A stretch of DNA of 64,000 nt from Brachybacterium epidermidis (lineage in GTDB: Bacteria; Actinomycetota; Actinomycetes; Actinomycetales; Dermabacteraceae), in assembly GCF_015209585.1 (NCBI RefSeq), contig NZ_JADEYR010000014.1:23754-87753 (forward strand), read 5' to 3'. Position numbers and translations under genes: made by a program. The number at the start of each line of letters is the position of its first letter. Within the stretch, counting starts at the first letter, position 1. The notes under the pieces are model-generated. The model had not been told where the DNA came from. It did no database searches and saw nothing but the letters and a program-made list of their open reading frames with translations. Below, piece after piece: positions 36,136 through 44,972 of this stretch.

Positions 36136-37070
36136 TCCAGCAGCCTCCCGTGCCCCATCCCCAGGCGGCCCTCGACGCCCGCGCATACACCGCTGCGGCC
36201 GTGCGTGCGGCGGCCCGGGGGATCGATGCGTACTCCACCAGCTTCGGCTCCTCCACCCGGCTGCTGGGCACCCCGGTGCGGGGCCGGGTGCGGTCCGTCT
36301 ACGCACTGGTGCGGGTGGCCGATGAGATCGTCGACGGCGCCGCCGAGGGGTGCGGTCTGGAACCGGATGCCATCGCCGCAGCACTGGATGACTACGAGAC
36401 GCGCACCGAACAGGCACTGGCCAGCGGGTTCAGCAGCGATCTGGTGGTGCACGCCTTCGCTCGCACCGCCCGCGCCTGCGGCATCGGCTCTGAACTGACC
36501 CGCCCGTTCTTCGCCTCCATGCGCGCGGACCTCACCGTCAGCGAGCACGATCCCTCCTCCTTCGAGCAGTACGTGTACGGCAGCGCGGAGGTGGTGGGGC
36601 TCATGTGCCTGCACGTGTTCACCACCGACCGCTCCCCCGTGCCCGTCGCCCCTTCCTCGGCGCTGCTCGAGGGCGCCCGACGCCTCGGCGCGGCCTTCCA
36701 GAAGGTGAACTTCCTGCGGGATCTGCGGGCAGACGCGGTGGGTCGCGGACGCAGCTACTTCCCCGGAGTGGACCCGGCCACCCTCACCGACCAGCAGAAG
36801 GATGAGCTGCTGATCGACATCCAGGCGGACCTCGCCGCAGCCCGGGAGGCGATCGTGCTGCTGCCGGATTCCAGTCGCACCGCGGTGCGCGCGGTCCACG
36901 ACCTGTTCGCCGCTCTCACCGACCGCCTGGCCGCGACCGACGCCGAGGAGCTGCGGACGGGGCGGGTGCGCATCCCCGACGCCCAGAAGGCCGCGATCAT
37001 CGCGCGGGCCGCTCTGCAGGAGCGGGGCCGTGGCCTGCGAGCGCGCAGGCCCGACGGGAGGAATCGCTGA
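36132..37070 (+). CDS. crtB: Phytoene synthase
   Basis: A 312-residue squalene/phytoene synthase. It has STSFGSSTRLL, the first Asp motif within VYALVRVADEIVD, the segment YVYGSAEVVGLM, and the second motif in FQKVNFLRDLRADAVGRGRSYFP. It joins two GGPP molecules to phytoene. The GTG start overlaps the crtE stop and its TGA overlaps the crtI ATG by one base, so expression is tightly coupled. Confidence 0.95.
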   Translation: MIQQPPVPHPQAALDARAYTAAAVRAAARGIDAYSTSFGSSTRLLGTPVRGRVRSVYALVRVADEIVDGAAEGCGLEPDAIAAALDDYETRTEQALASGFSSDLVVHAFARTARACGIGSELTRPFFASMRADLTVSEHDPSSFEQYVYGSAEVVGLMCLHVFTTDRSPVPVAPSSALLEGARRLGAAFQKVNFLRDLRADAVGRGRSYFPGVDPATLTDQQKDELLIDIQADLAAAREAIVLLPDSSRTAVRAVHDLFAALTDRLAATDAEELRTGRVRIPDAQKAAIIARAALQERGRGLRARRPDGRNR

Positions 37071-38671
37071 TGGCACGGGTGATCGTGATCGGTGCGGGGA
37101 TCGCAGGGCTCGCCACCGCGGCCCTGCTGGCGCGGGACGGCCACCGGGTGACGGTGCTCGAAGCCCGGGATCAGCTGGGCGGTCGGGCCGGCCGCCTCAG
37201 GCGAGAGGACTTCGTGTTCGACACCGGGCCGTCCTGGTACCTGATGCCGGAGTGCTTCGAGCACTTCTTCGAGCTCCTGGGGGAGCGCATCGAGGACCAC
37301 CTGGAGCTGGTGGACCTCGATCCGGCGTACCGGGTGTACGGCGAGGGGCACGCCGAGCCGCTGGACGTGCGCTCGGACCGGGCCGCGGCGGTGGCACTGT
37401 TCGAGCAGGTCGAGCCCGGGGCGGGCAGGCGCCTGGAGCGGTACCTGGACTCCGCGCGGCACACCTATGAGCTGGCCACCCGGTCCTTCCTGTACACCAC
37501 CTTCTCGGGGGGGCCGCTGGGCACCGCCCTGCGCTCCCTACCGCATCTGCCGAAGCTGGGCCGGCTGCTGCTGGAGTCCCTGCACTCCCTGGTGAGCCGT
37601 ACGGTCCAGGACACCCGGCTGCGGCAGATCCTGGGCTACCCGGCGGTGTTCCTGGCGGCCACGCCGCGCACCGCGCCCAGCCTGTACCACCTGATGAGCG
37701 CGATGGACCTGGAGGACGGTGTGAAGTACCCCCAAGGGGGGTTCCACCGCATCATCGAGGTGATCGCCGACCTCGCCCGTGCCGAAGGGGCCCAGATCCG
37801 CACCGGCGCGGAGGTCACCGCCATCCGCACCACCGCACCGCGCGGGCTGCCGGGCCTCAGTCGCGCCCGCGCCACCGGAGTCACGGTGCGCACCGCCGCC
37901 GGCATCGAGCAGATCGATGCGGACGTGGTGGTCTCCGCCGCGGATCTGCACCACACCGAGACCCGTCTGCTCCCGCAGGAGCTGGCCACCTATCCGCAGC
38001 GGTACTGGGATGGCCGCACCAGCGGACCCGGTGCCGTGCTGGCGCTGCTGGGTGTGGAGGGCGAGCTCCCCCAGCTGACCCACCACACGCTGCTGTTCAC
38101 GAAGGACTGGGATCGCAACTTCGCACAGATCGGGGCCGCGCAGCCCACGGTCCCGGATCCGGCCAGCATCTACGTGTGCCGCAGCTCCGCGACCGACCCC
38201 ACCAGCGCCCCGGCCGGCAGCGAGAACCTGTTCGTGCTGATCCCCGTCTCCCCCGATGCTCCCACCGGCCGCGGTCTGGGCCGCGGCGGGGCCGACGGCA
38301 AAGGCGATGCCGACGTGGAGAGGGCCGTGGACCAGGCGATCGCGCAGATCAGCGACTGGGCCGGGGTGCCGGACCTGGCCGATCGGATCGTGGTGCGGCA
38401 CAGCGTGGGACCCGGCGACTTCGCGGCTGACCTGCACTCCTGGCGCGGCAACGCACTGGGCCCTGCGCACACGCTGCGGCAGTCCGCCTTCCTGCGCGGC
38501 GCCAACCGCTCCCGCCATGTTCCGAACCTGCTGTACGCCGGCGGCACCACGGTTCCCGGGGTCGGTCTGCCGATGTGCCTGATCAGCGCGGAGAACGTGC
38601 TCAAGCGCCTGCGGGGCGACCGCAGCGACGGCCCGCTGCCGCCGTCGGCCCTGCCGCGGATCGCGCCATGA
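37070..38671 (+). CDS. crtI: Phytoene desaturase (lycopene-forming)
   Basis: A 533-residue CrtI-type FAD enzyme. The dinucleotide fold is ARVIVIGAGIAGLATAALLA, followed by LEARDQLGGRAGRL, and the C-terminal FAD motif is LLYAGGTTVPGVGLPMCLISAENVLKRL. It converts phytoene to lycopene by four desaturation steps. It lies between crtB (one-base overlap) and crtYe (four-base overlap). Confidence 0.95.
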   Translation: MARVIVIGAGIAGLATAALLARDGHRVTVLEARDQLGGRAGRLRREDFVFDTGPSWYLMPECFEHFFELLGERIEDHLELVDLDPAYRVYGEGHAEPLDVRSDRAAAVALFEQVEPGAGRRLERYLDSARHTYELATRSFLYTTFSGGPLGTALRSLPHLPKLGRLLLESLHSLVSRTVQDTRLRQILGYPAVFLAATPRTAPSLYHLMSAMDLEDGVKYPQGGFHRIIEVIADLARAEGAQIRTGAEVTAIRTTAPRGLPGLSRARATGVTVRTAAGIEQIDADVVVSAADLHHTETRLLPQELATYPQRYWDGRTSGPGAVLALLGVEGELPQLTHHTLLFTKDWDRNFAQIGAAQPTVPDPASIYVCRSSATDPTSAPAGSENLFVLIPVSPDAPTGRGLGRGGADGKGDADVERAVDQAIAQISDWAGVPDLADRIVVRHSVGPGDFAADLHSWRGNALGPAHTLRQSAFLRGANRSRHVPNLLYAGGTTVPGVGLPMCLISAENVLKRLRGDRSDGPLPPSALPRIAP

Positions 38672-39060
38672 TGGAGTTCGTGACCTCCTGGGCCTACCTC
38701 GCGGCGATCATCGCCTCCAGCGGCTGCATGCTGCTGCTGGACCACCGCTTCCGGCTGTACCTGTTCCGTGACCGGCGGCGCGCGCTGAGAGTGCAGGCGG
38801 CCGGGGTGGGGCTGCTGCTGGTGTGGGACCTGGTGTGCATCGCGCTCGGGGTGTTCGCGCGCGGCGAGGGCCCGTACCTCAGCGGCTACGAGATCGTGCC
38901 GCACCTGACGATCGAGGAGCCGTTCTTCCTGTGGTTCCTCTGCCATCTGACGATGGTGGTGGCCACGGGTGCCGATCGTCTGCTCTGCGCCCGTGCGGGC
39001 GGCAGGGATGGAGCGGCTGCCTCCGGCGCCGGCAGCGCAGGACGGACCGGAGCGGCATGA
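38668..39060 (+). CDS. crtYe: C50 carotenoid cyclase, first subunit
   Basis: A 130-residue small membrane protein with three hydrophobic helices and the lycopene-cyclase-domain pattern: AGVGLLLVWDLVCIALGVFARGEG, GYEIVPHLTIEEPFFLWFL. It matches the first of the paired heterodimeric cyclases (CrtYe/CrtYf in Corynebacterium, CrtYg/CrtYh in Micrococcus). The ATG overlaps the crtI stop. Ring type (epsilon or gamma) cannot be read from sequence by eye. Confidence 0.9.
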   Translation: MMEFVTSWAYLAAIIASSGCMLLLDHRFRLYLFRDRRRALRVQAAGVGLLLVWDLVCIALGVFARGEGPYLSGYEIVPHLTIEEPFFLWFLCHLTMVVATGADRLLCARAGGRDGAAASGAGSAGRTGAA

Positions 39061-39443
39061 CCTACCTGTACGTGAACCTGGTGGTGATGGCGGTGGCGGC
39101 CGTGGCCTCGGCCCTGGCCCTCTCGCACGTGCAGCGGCGGCGCAGACGACGTGTCCTGCTGACCTCGCTGATCGCCTTCACCGTGGTGGCGGTGCTCACC
39201 GCGGTGTTCGACACGATCATGATCGCGGTGGGGCTGTTCACCTACGCCCAGGAGCACCTGATCGGATGGCGCATCGGCCTGGCACCCATCGAGGACTTCT
39301 CCTACGTGCTGGTGGTGGCCCTGCTGCTGCCCGCGCTGTGGGCGTTCCTGCGCCGGGACCGTGATCGAACAGGCCCTTCCCGCGCAGAACCGGCCGGGCA
39401 TGAGCGAGAAGATCGTGACCCAGCAGAAGGAGGCCTGCGATGA
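39057..39443 (+). CDS. crtYf: C50 carotenoid cyclase, second subunit
   Basis: A 128-residue partner of the preceding protein. It has three helices and the conserved VFDTIMIAVGLFTYAQEHLIGWRIGLAPIEDF region, where Pro-Ile-Glu-Asp is a cyclase hallmark. The tail is charged. Overlaps of four bases at both ends place it between crtYe and crtEb. Confidence 0.9.
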   Translation: MTYLYVNLVVMAVAAVASALALSHVQRRRRRRVLLTSLIAFTVVAVLTAVFDTIMIAVGLFTYAQEHLIGWRIGLAPIEDFSYVLVVALLLPALWAFLRRDRDRTGPSRAEPAGHEREDRDPAEGGLR

Positions 39444-40324
39444 GCGCTCCGGCCCGCAGCAGCAGCCTGCTCTCGTCCCTGCTGCACACCTCACGCCCGC
39501 TGTCCTGGGTGAACACGGCCTACCCGTTCGCAGCGGCCATGCTGCTGACCACCGGACGCATCGACCTGCCGCTGGTGATCGGCACGCTGTTCTTCCTGAT
39601 CCCCTACAACCTGGCGATGTACGGGATCAACGATGTGTTCGACTACGAGTCCGATCTGCTGAACCCCCGCAAGGGTGGCGTGGAGGGCGCGGTGGTGGAC
39701 CGCAGTCACCATCGGATGATCCTGATGGCCTGCATCGTCGCCTGCGTGCCTTTCCTCGTCTACCTGTACGCGGTGGGGACGATCGCCTCCGCGGTGGCGC
39801 TCACGGTCACCATGGTCGCGGTCGTGGCGTACAGCGCCAAGGGCCTGCGCTTCAAGGAGGTGCCGTTCCTGGACTCGGCCACCTCAGCCACCCATTTCGT
39901 GGGCCCGGCCGTGGTGGGTGCCCTGCTGCCGGACGGCCGCCTGAGTGCCTCGGCAGTGCTGGTGCTGGCGGCGTTCTTCTCCTGGTCGATGGCCAGCCAG
40001 GCCTTCGGGGCGGTGCAGGACGTGACCGCCGACCGGGCCGCCGGCCTGGGGTCGATCGCCACGGTGCTGGGTGCGCGGGCGACGGTGCTGGTGTCCATGG
40101 GGCTCTACGCCCTGGCCGCGGTGCTGCTGGTGCTTCCGTGGGAGCTGTTCTCCCTGGGAGCGGTGCTGATGCTGCCGTACATCGCCAACATCTGGCCGTT
40201 CCGCGCCCTGCCCGATGAGCGCGCGGAGAGGGCCAACGCCGGCTGGCGGCGCTTCCTGTGGCTGAACTACCTCACGGGTTTCCTGGTGACCATGCTGATC
40301 ATCGCCCAGGTGCGGTGGAACTGA
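39440..40324 (+). CDS. crtEb: Lycopene elongase (UbiA-type prenyltransferase)
   Basis: A 294-residue polytopic prenyltransferase. The first Asp-rich motif is NDVFDYESDLLNPRKGG and the second is VQDVTADRAAGLGSIATVLG. In this gene context it adds two dimethylallyl units to lycopene, forming flavuxanthin-type C50 carotenoid for the CrtYe/Yf cyclase. It is the last gene of the operon and abuts the convergent idi gene with no base between the stop codons. Confidence 0.93.
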   Translation: MSAPARSSSLLSSLLHTSRPLSWVNTAYPFAAAMLLTTGRIDLPLVIGTLFFLIPYNLAMYGINDVFDYESDLLNPRKGGVEGAVVDRSHHRMILMACIVACVPFLVYLYAVGTIASAVALTVTMVAVVAYSAKGLRFKEVPFLDSATSATHFVGPAVVGALLPDGRLSASAVLVLAAFFSWSMASQAFGAVQDVTADRAAGLGSIATVLGARATVLVSMGLYALAAVLLVLPWELFSLGAVLMLPYIANIWPFRALPDERAERANAGWRRFLWLNYLTGFLVTMLIIAQVRWN

Positions 40325-40927
40325 TCAGCCGGCCGCACCTGCCCTGAGCGCCTCCCGCGCGCGATCGTCGGCGATGTGCAGGGCGAGCCACGGGCTGACC
40401 ACGAAGGGCGCAGCCTGCACCGCAGCGACCAGGTCCTCCCCAGGCAGCCAGCGCTGCTCGGCGACCTCCTCGGGGTTGGGCGCCGGCAACTGCTCCGGCT
40501 CCACCCGAAGTCGCACCACGAACACGGGGCAGATCTCATTCTCCACCACCCCGCTGGCATCGACCGCGCGGTAGCGGAACTCCGGCAGGAGCGGCTCGGG
40601 CTCCCCCAGCCACGTCGGATCGATGCACAGCTCCTGGGCGGCACGCCGGCGGATCGCATCGGCGGTGGACTCCCCGGGTGCCGGGTGCCCGCACAGCGAG
40701 TTCGTCCACACCCCCGGCCAGGTCTTCTTCGACAGGGCGCGGCGGGTCAGCAGCACCCGGCCGTCATCCGCCATCAGGTGCACGGAGAAGGCCAGGTGAA
40801 GCGGGGTCCGATCGGTGTGCACCTCGGATTTCAGCTCCGTACCCACCGCGGTGCCGTCCTCGTCCAGCAACACCACTCGCTCCGCCCCGCCGGCATCGGC
40901 AGTCTGGTCGTCGGTGCTCTCGGGCAT
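40325..40927 (-). CDS. idi: Isopentenyl-diphosphate delta-isomerase, type I
   Basis: A 200-residue Nudix-fold isomerase. It shows HLAFSVHLMADDGRVLLTRRALSKKTWPGVWTNSLCGHP with the catalytic Cys in SLCGHP, and the Glu-containing FRYRAVDASGVVENEICPVFVV. It interconverts IPP and DMAPP, feeding both GGPP synthesis and the elongase. The ATG at 40927 is preferred because AGGAG lies eight bases upstream; a GTG one codon earlier is possible. It is transcribed toward the crt operon. Confidence 0.95.
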   Translation of the reverse strand: MPESTDDQTADAGGAERVVLLDEDGTAVGTELKSEVHTDRTPLHLAFSVHLMADDGRVLLTRRALSKKTWPGVWTNSLCGHPAPGESTADAIRRRAAQELCIDPTWLGEPEPLLPEFRYRAVDASGVVENEICPVFVVRLRVEPEQLPAPNPEEVAEQRWLPGEDLVAAVQAAPFVVSPWLALHIADDRAREALRAGAAG

Positions 40928-41098
40928 CACAGCGGCTCCTGACTTCGCTGACTGGGTCAGCCGAACTGTAGGCCACCGTACTGGGAACGTCGGGGCTCAC
41001 ACGCACCCGCCGGCAGCACCTCACGCGACCCCTGCGTCCTGCAGTGCTCGTGCTGCGGCCACGGTGATGGCCCTGCCGTAGGCCAGAGCCGTTCTCAG

Positions 41099-41170
41099 AG
41101 CTGGAGACGGGAATCGAACCCGCAACCGCCTGTTTACAAGACAGGTGCGCTACCGTTGCGCCACTCCAGC
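41099..41170 (-). tRNA. tRNA-Thr (TGT anticodon)
   Basis: The minus strand folds as a full cloverleaf: acceptor GCTGGAG pairs with CTCCAGC, the anticodon stem CCTGT/ACAGG encloses CTTGTAA with TGT at 34-36, and the T arm has GGTTCGATTCC. The discriminator is T and CCA is not encoded. Confidence 0.95.
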
Positions 41171-41221
41171 GGGATGGGGCCGGTCGATCACAACCGGCCC
41201 CGACATGCTACCGGGGCCAGG

Positions 41222-42055
41222 TCAGCCCTGGCCGCCATCGGAGGCACCGCCACCGTCGGAGGCGCCACCACCGTCGGACGGGGCGGGCGCGCCGCCGCCC
41301 GCGGCCCGCACGGCCTCGAGCAGGGCGCCGGGGGTGGACCAGTCCTGGAACTCGGTGCCGTCGATCTCCACGTAGGGAGTGCCGGAGGTCTTCTCCTGGG
41401 CGTAGCCGTTCGCCGTCTGGCGCACCCAGCCCTGGTAGGTGCGGCCGTCGATGCAGCTCTGAACGCTGTCGGAGGCACCGGCCTGCTGCGCGAACTCCCA
41501 CATCTCCTCGTTGCTCAGGCCCGCGGTGCCCTGCGTGGGCTGATTGTCGAACATGGCCTGCTGGAAGGCGAGGGCGTTGTCGGGGTCGTCCTCGTACACG
41601 CACACCAGTGCGTTGGCCGAGCGGGTGGAGAAGTCACCGGAGCTGGAGGAGCGGTCCAAGATGCGACGGGGCACCAGGTGAACGGTCGCCTCCTCCTTCT
41701 CGACGATGGTCTGCACGTCCGCGCCGTTGACCTCCTCGAAGGTGCCGCAGTGGGGGCACATGAAGTCCAGGTGGACCTCCAGCACCGGCTTGCCGGAATC
41801 GCTGGGGGCGCCCAGGGTCAGGTACCCCTGGCCCTCGGGGATTCCCTGCGGCGTCGCCACCGGACCCTCGGGCTGCAGCGAGCGGTAGATGAGGTATCCG
41901 GCTCCGGCCAGGAGCACGAGAGCGGCGATGGTGATCACGGCGATGACCACGGTGCGCACGGTGCGCTGCCGGCGCAGCTCGGCCTGGCGCTGCTTGCGGA
42001 TGGCTTCCCGCTGCGCCTCACGGCGGCTCTGCGCTGACTTCGACGACGAGGCCAT
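41222..42055 (-). CDS. Membrane-anchored DsbA-like thioredoxin-fold protein
   Basis: A 277-residue protein. A basic cytoplasmic tail is followed by one membrane helix (VVIAVITIAALVLLAGAGYL) and an extracytoplasmic thioredoxin fold with CPHC in LDFMCPHCGTFEEV, plus the cis-Pro region GTPYVEIDG. The C-terminus is a Gly/Ala/Ser/Asp repeat (GGGASDGGGASDGG). It should catalyse or shuttle disulfides outside the membrane, like actinobacterial DsbA/MdbA relatives. RBS GAGGAGA precedes the ATG. Confidence 0.92.
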   Translation of the reverse strand: MASSSKSAQSRREAQREAIRKQRQAELRRQRTVRTVVIAVITIAALVLLAGAGYLIYRSLQPEGPVATPQGIPEGQGYLTLGAPSDSGKPVLEVHLDFMCPHCGTFEEVNGADVQTIVEKEEATVHLVPRRILDRSSSSGDFSTRSANALVCVYEDDPDNALAFQQAMFDNQPTQGTAGLSNEEMWEFAQQAGASDSVQSCIDGRTYQGWVRQTANGYAQEKTSGTPYVEIDGTEFQDWSTPGALLEAVRAAGGGAPAPSDGGGASDGGGASDGGQG

Positions 42056-42172
42056 GTTCTCTCCTCACCCCCGGGTGGGGCGCTGCGGATGGACGGGACG
42101 GGGGCGAGTGTAACCCTCGCAGGTCAACGTCCGAGGGCCGGGACCACGCTCCGGGTATGCCCGGAAGGTCGC

Positions 42173-44320
42173 TCAGCGGCGCCAGACGGCGATGTCCTCG
42201 AGTCTGGGGCCCGCGCCGAAGGGGAAGTAGTCCACCGCCCCGCCGCGCGCAAGGATCGTCGTGACCACCGCGACCACCAGCAGCAGCAGGAGCACGGCCA
42301 GCACTGCCGACCACACCCGGTCCGGGCCGGCGGCGTCCACCATGCGATGCGCACCCGCGCGGGTGGTGCGACTGCCGATCCCCACCCAGGTGATGAGCAG
42401 GGTCACTGCCATCGCGGTCGCGAAGGCAATGCCGTCGGGCGGTGGGGCGGCGCGCAGCACGGTCCAGGCTGCGTCCACGGCGATGCCCACCAGCAGGCCC
42501 AGCAGCAGCGGGAGCAGCGCTTGGAGCGCGATCTCGACCAGGGACAGCAGCATCCGCAGGGGGGCAGCAGCCCCCACGGCCCACTGAGCGCCCGATCCCG
42601 CGGCGCCGCGGAGGCGTCGCTGCGCGAGGGCCTGATGGGACCGCTCCCATGTGCGGGCCAGGGTTCCCAGCACCAGCAGCAGCACCAGCGAGATGTAGGG
42701 GGCCACGGCGGCCAGGCCGATCAGCAGCAGGTGCCCGGTCCACACCAGCAGGGGCCGGCGCGGCGGCGGGGCGGGGGCCGGCCAGGGGCCGTACGGGGTC
42801 ATCTGCCCGGGCATGGCGCCAGGCGCGGCCCACTCGGGCGCCGGGGGCACCTGGGCAGGGGCTTGCACTACCGGGGCATGACTGCGCATCTGCGGTGCAG
42901 GCGCGACCTGGGGGCTGCGCTGCACCGGGTACCCCCCGCCGTTCACCGGAGGCTGCGCATGCTGCGGCACCACGGGCATCTGCCGGGTCGGGGTGCCCAT
43001 CACCGGCAGCACCTCGGTGGCCGGCCCGCGGTCCGGGATCGGCTCCGTTCGAGGCCCCGTGGCGGAGGAATGGTCCACCACCGGCAGCGCGGCGGTGGGC
43101 GAGTCGATCGGTTCGAGAACCTGGGTGTCGTCCGTCCCGGCGGGGATCACCTGCGTGCGGTGGAGCGATGGCGGCCCCTCAACCGCAGGGAGCGCCTCGG
43201 TCACTCCCTCCGGGGGTGCGTGGCGATCGGCCTCCTGCGCGACTGTGGGCGCCCCGTCCTCGGGGGCGGGCACACCCCCCACGACGGCAGCGGTCTCACC
43301 CCCCGGCGCGTCGGCCCCGCGCCCGGCGCTGCCGCCTGCCTCGGTGCCAGGCGGCACCGCGCCGGCTCCAGCGACAGGCAGCGCTGCTGTGCGCCCGCCG
43401 GCCTCGAAGACCTCCGTGGGACCGGGGTCGTCGTAGTGGGTGAGGTCGAGATCGGCGAGCTGCTCAAGCAGCTCCTCGGGGCTGGGCCGCTGCTCCGGAT
43501 CCGCCTGCAGTGCACTGCGCAGCCACCGTGCCAGTTCCGCGGGTGCGCCCTCGACGTCGATCTCGCCGCGCTCGGCGCGCAGGAACACCAGGTCCGCGCG
43601 GCCACCCCCGTACGGTTCGCGGCCTGTGGCCGCGAAGGCCAGCAGGGCGGCCCACGCCCACCAGTCACCTGCCTCCCCGGTGTGGTTGGTGCGCACCACC
43701 TCGGGATCGAGGTAGGCGGCGGTGCCCATCACGAGGCCGGTGGAGGTCAAGCGCGACTCCTCGGCGGCGATGGCGATGCCGAAGTCGATGATCACCGGGT
43801 CCAGCCGGTGCCCGTCGGGGTCGAAGCCGTCCAGGTCCTCGTCGGTGGCGCCGCGCAGCAGCACATTGCTCGGCTTGAGGTCACGGTGCACCACACCGGC
43901 GGCATGGATGTCCCGCAGGGTCTCCCCCATCACCAGGCCCAGTTCTCGCACGGCCTCGGGGTGCAGCCCGCCCCGGCTGCGCACGGCGTCCTCGAGGGTG
44001 GGCCCCGGGATGAACTCGGTGACCACGAAGGCGTCCCCGGAGTCGAGCTCGGCATCGAGGATCCGCACGATGTTGTCGTTGCGCACCCGCTGCTGGGCTG
44101 CCACCTCTCGGGCCAGGCGCTCCCGGGCACGCGGATCATCGGAGATCTCGTGGCGCAGGAGCTTGACCGCGACGTCGTTGCCGTCGGCGTCCCGGCCCCG
44201 GTAGACGATCCCCATGCCCCCGGCGCCGATGCGTCCCTGGATCTCGTAGCCGGAGTCCTCAGCGAGCGCGACGAGCCGCGGATCGCGGGGCGCCGGGCGA
44301 CGAGGGCGGGGATCGACCAT
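42173..44320 (-). CDS. Ser/Thr protein kinase with polytopic C-terminal membrane domain
   Basis: The kinase domain covers about residues 15-270: IGAGGMGIVYRG (P-loop), VAVKLLRHE (Lys), VVHRDLKPSN (catalytic loop), VIIDFGIAIA and a GTAAYLDPE activation segment. A disordered Pro/Val/Gln-rich stretch of about 230 residues with repeated LPVV/ALPV follows. The last 200 residues hold about six hydrophobic helices and no PASTA or sensor domain. This differs from PknB-type kinases with a single helix. ATG 44320 is preferred because TAGCAT lies seven bases upstream; ATG 44329 is possible. Substrates unknown. Confidence 0.9.
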   Translation of the reverse strand: MVDPRPRRPAPRDPRLVALAEDSGYEIQGRIGAGGMGIVYRGRDADGNDVAVKLLRHEISDDPRARERLAREVAAQQRVRNDNIVRILDAELDSGDAFVVTEFIPGPTLEDAVRSRGGLHPEAVRELGLVMGETLRDIHAAGVVHRDLKPSNVLLRGATDEDLDGFDPDGHRLDPVIIDFGIAIAAEESRLTSTGLVMGTAAYLDPEVVRTNHTGEAGDWWAWAALLAFAATGREPYGGGRADLVFLRAERGEIDVEGAPAELARWLRSALQADPEQRPSPEELLEQLADLDLTHYDDPGPTEVFEAGGRTAALPVAGAGAVPPGTEAGGSAGRGADAPGGETAAVVGGVPAPEDGAPTVAQEADRHAPPEGVTEALPAVEGPPSLHRTQVIPAGTDDTQVLEPIDSPTAALPVVDHSSATGPRTEPIPDRGPATEVLPVMGTPTRQMPVVPQHAQPPVNGGGYPVQRSPQVAPAPQMRSHAPVVQAPAQVPPAPEWAAPGAMPGQMTPYGPWPAPAPPPRRPLLVWTGHLLLIGLAAVAPYISLVLLLVLGTLARTWERSHQALAQRRLRGAAGSGAQWAVGAAAPLRMLLSLVEIALQALLPLLLGLLVGIAVDAAWTVLRAAPPPDGIAFATAMAVTLLITWVGIGSRTTRAGAHRMVDAAGPDRVWSAVLAVLLLLLVVAVVTTILARGGAVDYFPFGAGPRLEDIAVWRR

Positions 44321-44431
44321 GGTGGCCATGCTACGAGGCGGGTGCTGCGGCCGGGGTCCCGCTGAGCTCGTTCCGGCGTTCCCCCACTTCACCTGCACGG
44401 CTCCTGCACAGCGGCAAGCCATACCCGAGCG

Positions 44432-44448
44432 ATACCCCTGAGGGGTAT
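44432..44448. promoter_or_regulatory. CsoR-type copper operator
   Basis: ATACCCC and GGGGTAT flank TGA, the G-tract palindrome bound by actinobacterial CsoR repressors. TATAGG at its right edge may be the -10. The chaperone gene starts 150 bases later. csoR itself is not in the window. Confidence 0.75.
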
Positions 44449-44600
44449 AGGATCGCATCGAGGGGCTGGTTCCCGCCCCGGCCCAGCGGTGGGCTCTGGC
44501 CCGCCCGAGGGGCGCGTCCCGGCCCAGCCAAAGGGCGCGCCCCGGCCTCACCGGGGAACCAGCGCCCCCACCCCACCGACGCGAGACGAAGGAGCACGAC

Positions 44601-44828
44601 ATGAGCACCTCCACCTACGGACTGACCGGCCTGACCTGCGGCCACTGCGTGAACGCGGTGACGGAGGAGGTCTCCGCGATCGAGGGCGTCTCCGACGTGA
44701 CGGTCGACCTGGTCACCGGAGGCACCTCCACCCTCACGCTGACGACTGACCGCGAGGTGTCCAAGGACGCCCTCGCGGCCGCGGTCGACGAGGCCGGCGA
44801 CTACCAGCTCACCGACGCCCCCGCCTGA
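44601..44828 (+). CDS. CopZ-like heavy-metal-binding chaperone
   Basis: A 75-residue single HMA domain. The metal site is GLTCGHCVNAV, followed by VTVDLVTGGTSTLTL and the C-terminal strand. It binds Cu(I) and normally hands it to a copper P-type ATPase, which must lie elsewhere. RBS AAGGAG is seven bases before the ATG. The CsoR-like operator upstream supports copper-controlled expression. Confidence 0.92.
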   Translation: MSTSTYGLTGLTCGHCVNAVTEEVSAIEGVSDVTVDLVTGGTSTLTLTTDREVSKDALAAAVDEAGDYQLTDAPA

Positions 44829-44972
44829 GGCGGGTTCGGGCACGGCCGCCCCTCGACCCCGCCTCCCGCACGTGAGACGATGCGCGCGCGGAGCCGCACA
44901 GCCTCGGCGCCGCGGCGCCGCGCGGCGTCGACACGCACCCGGGCACGGCCCGGCCGGCACGAAGGGGGAACC

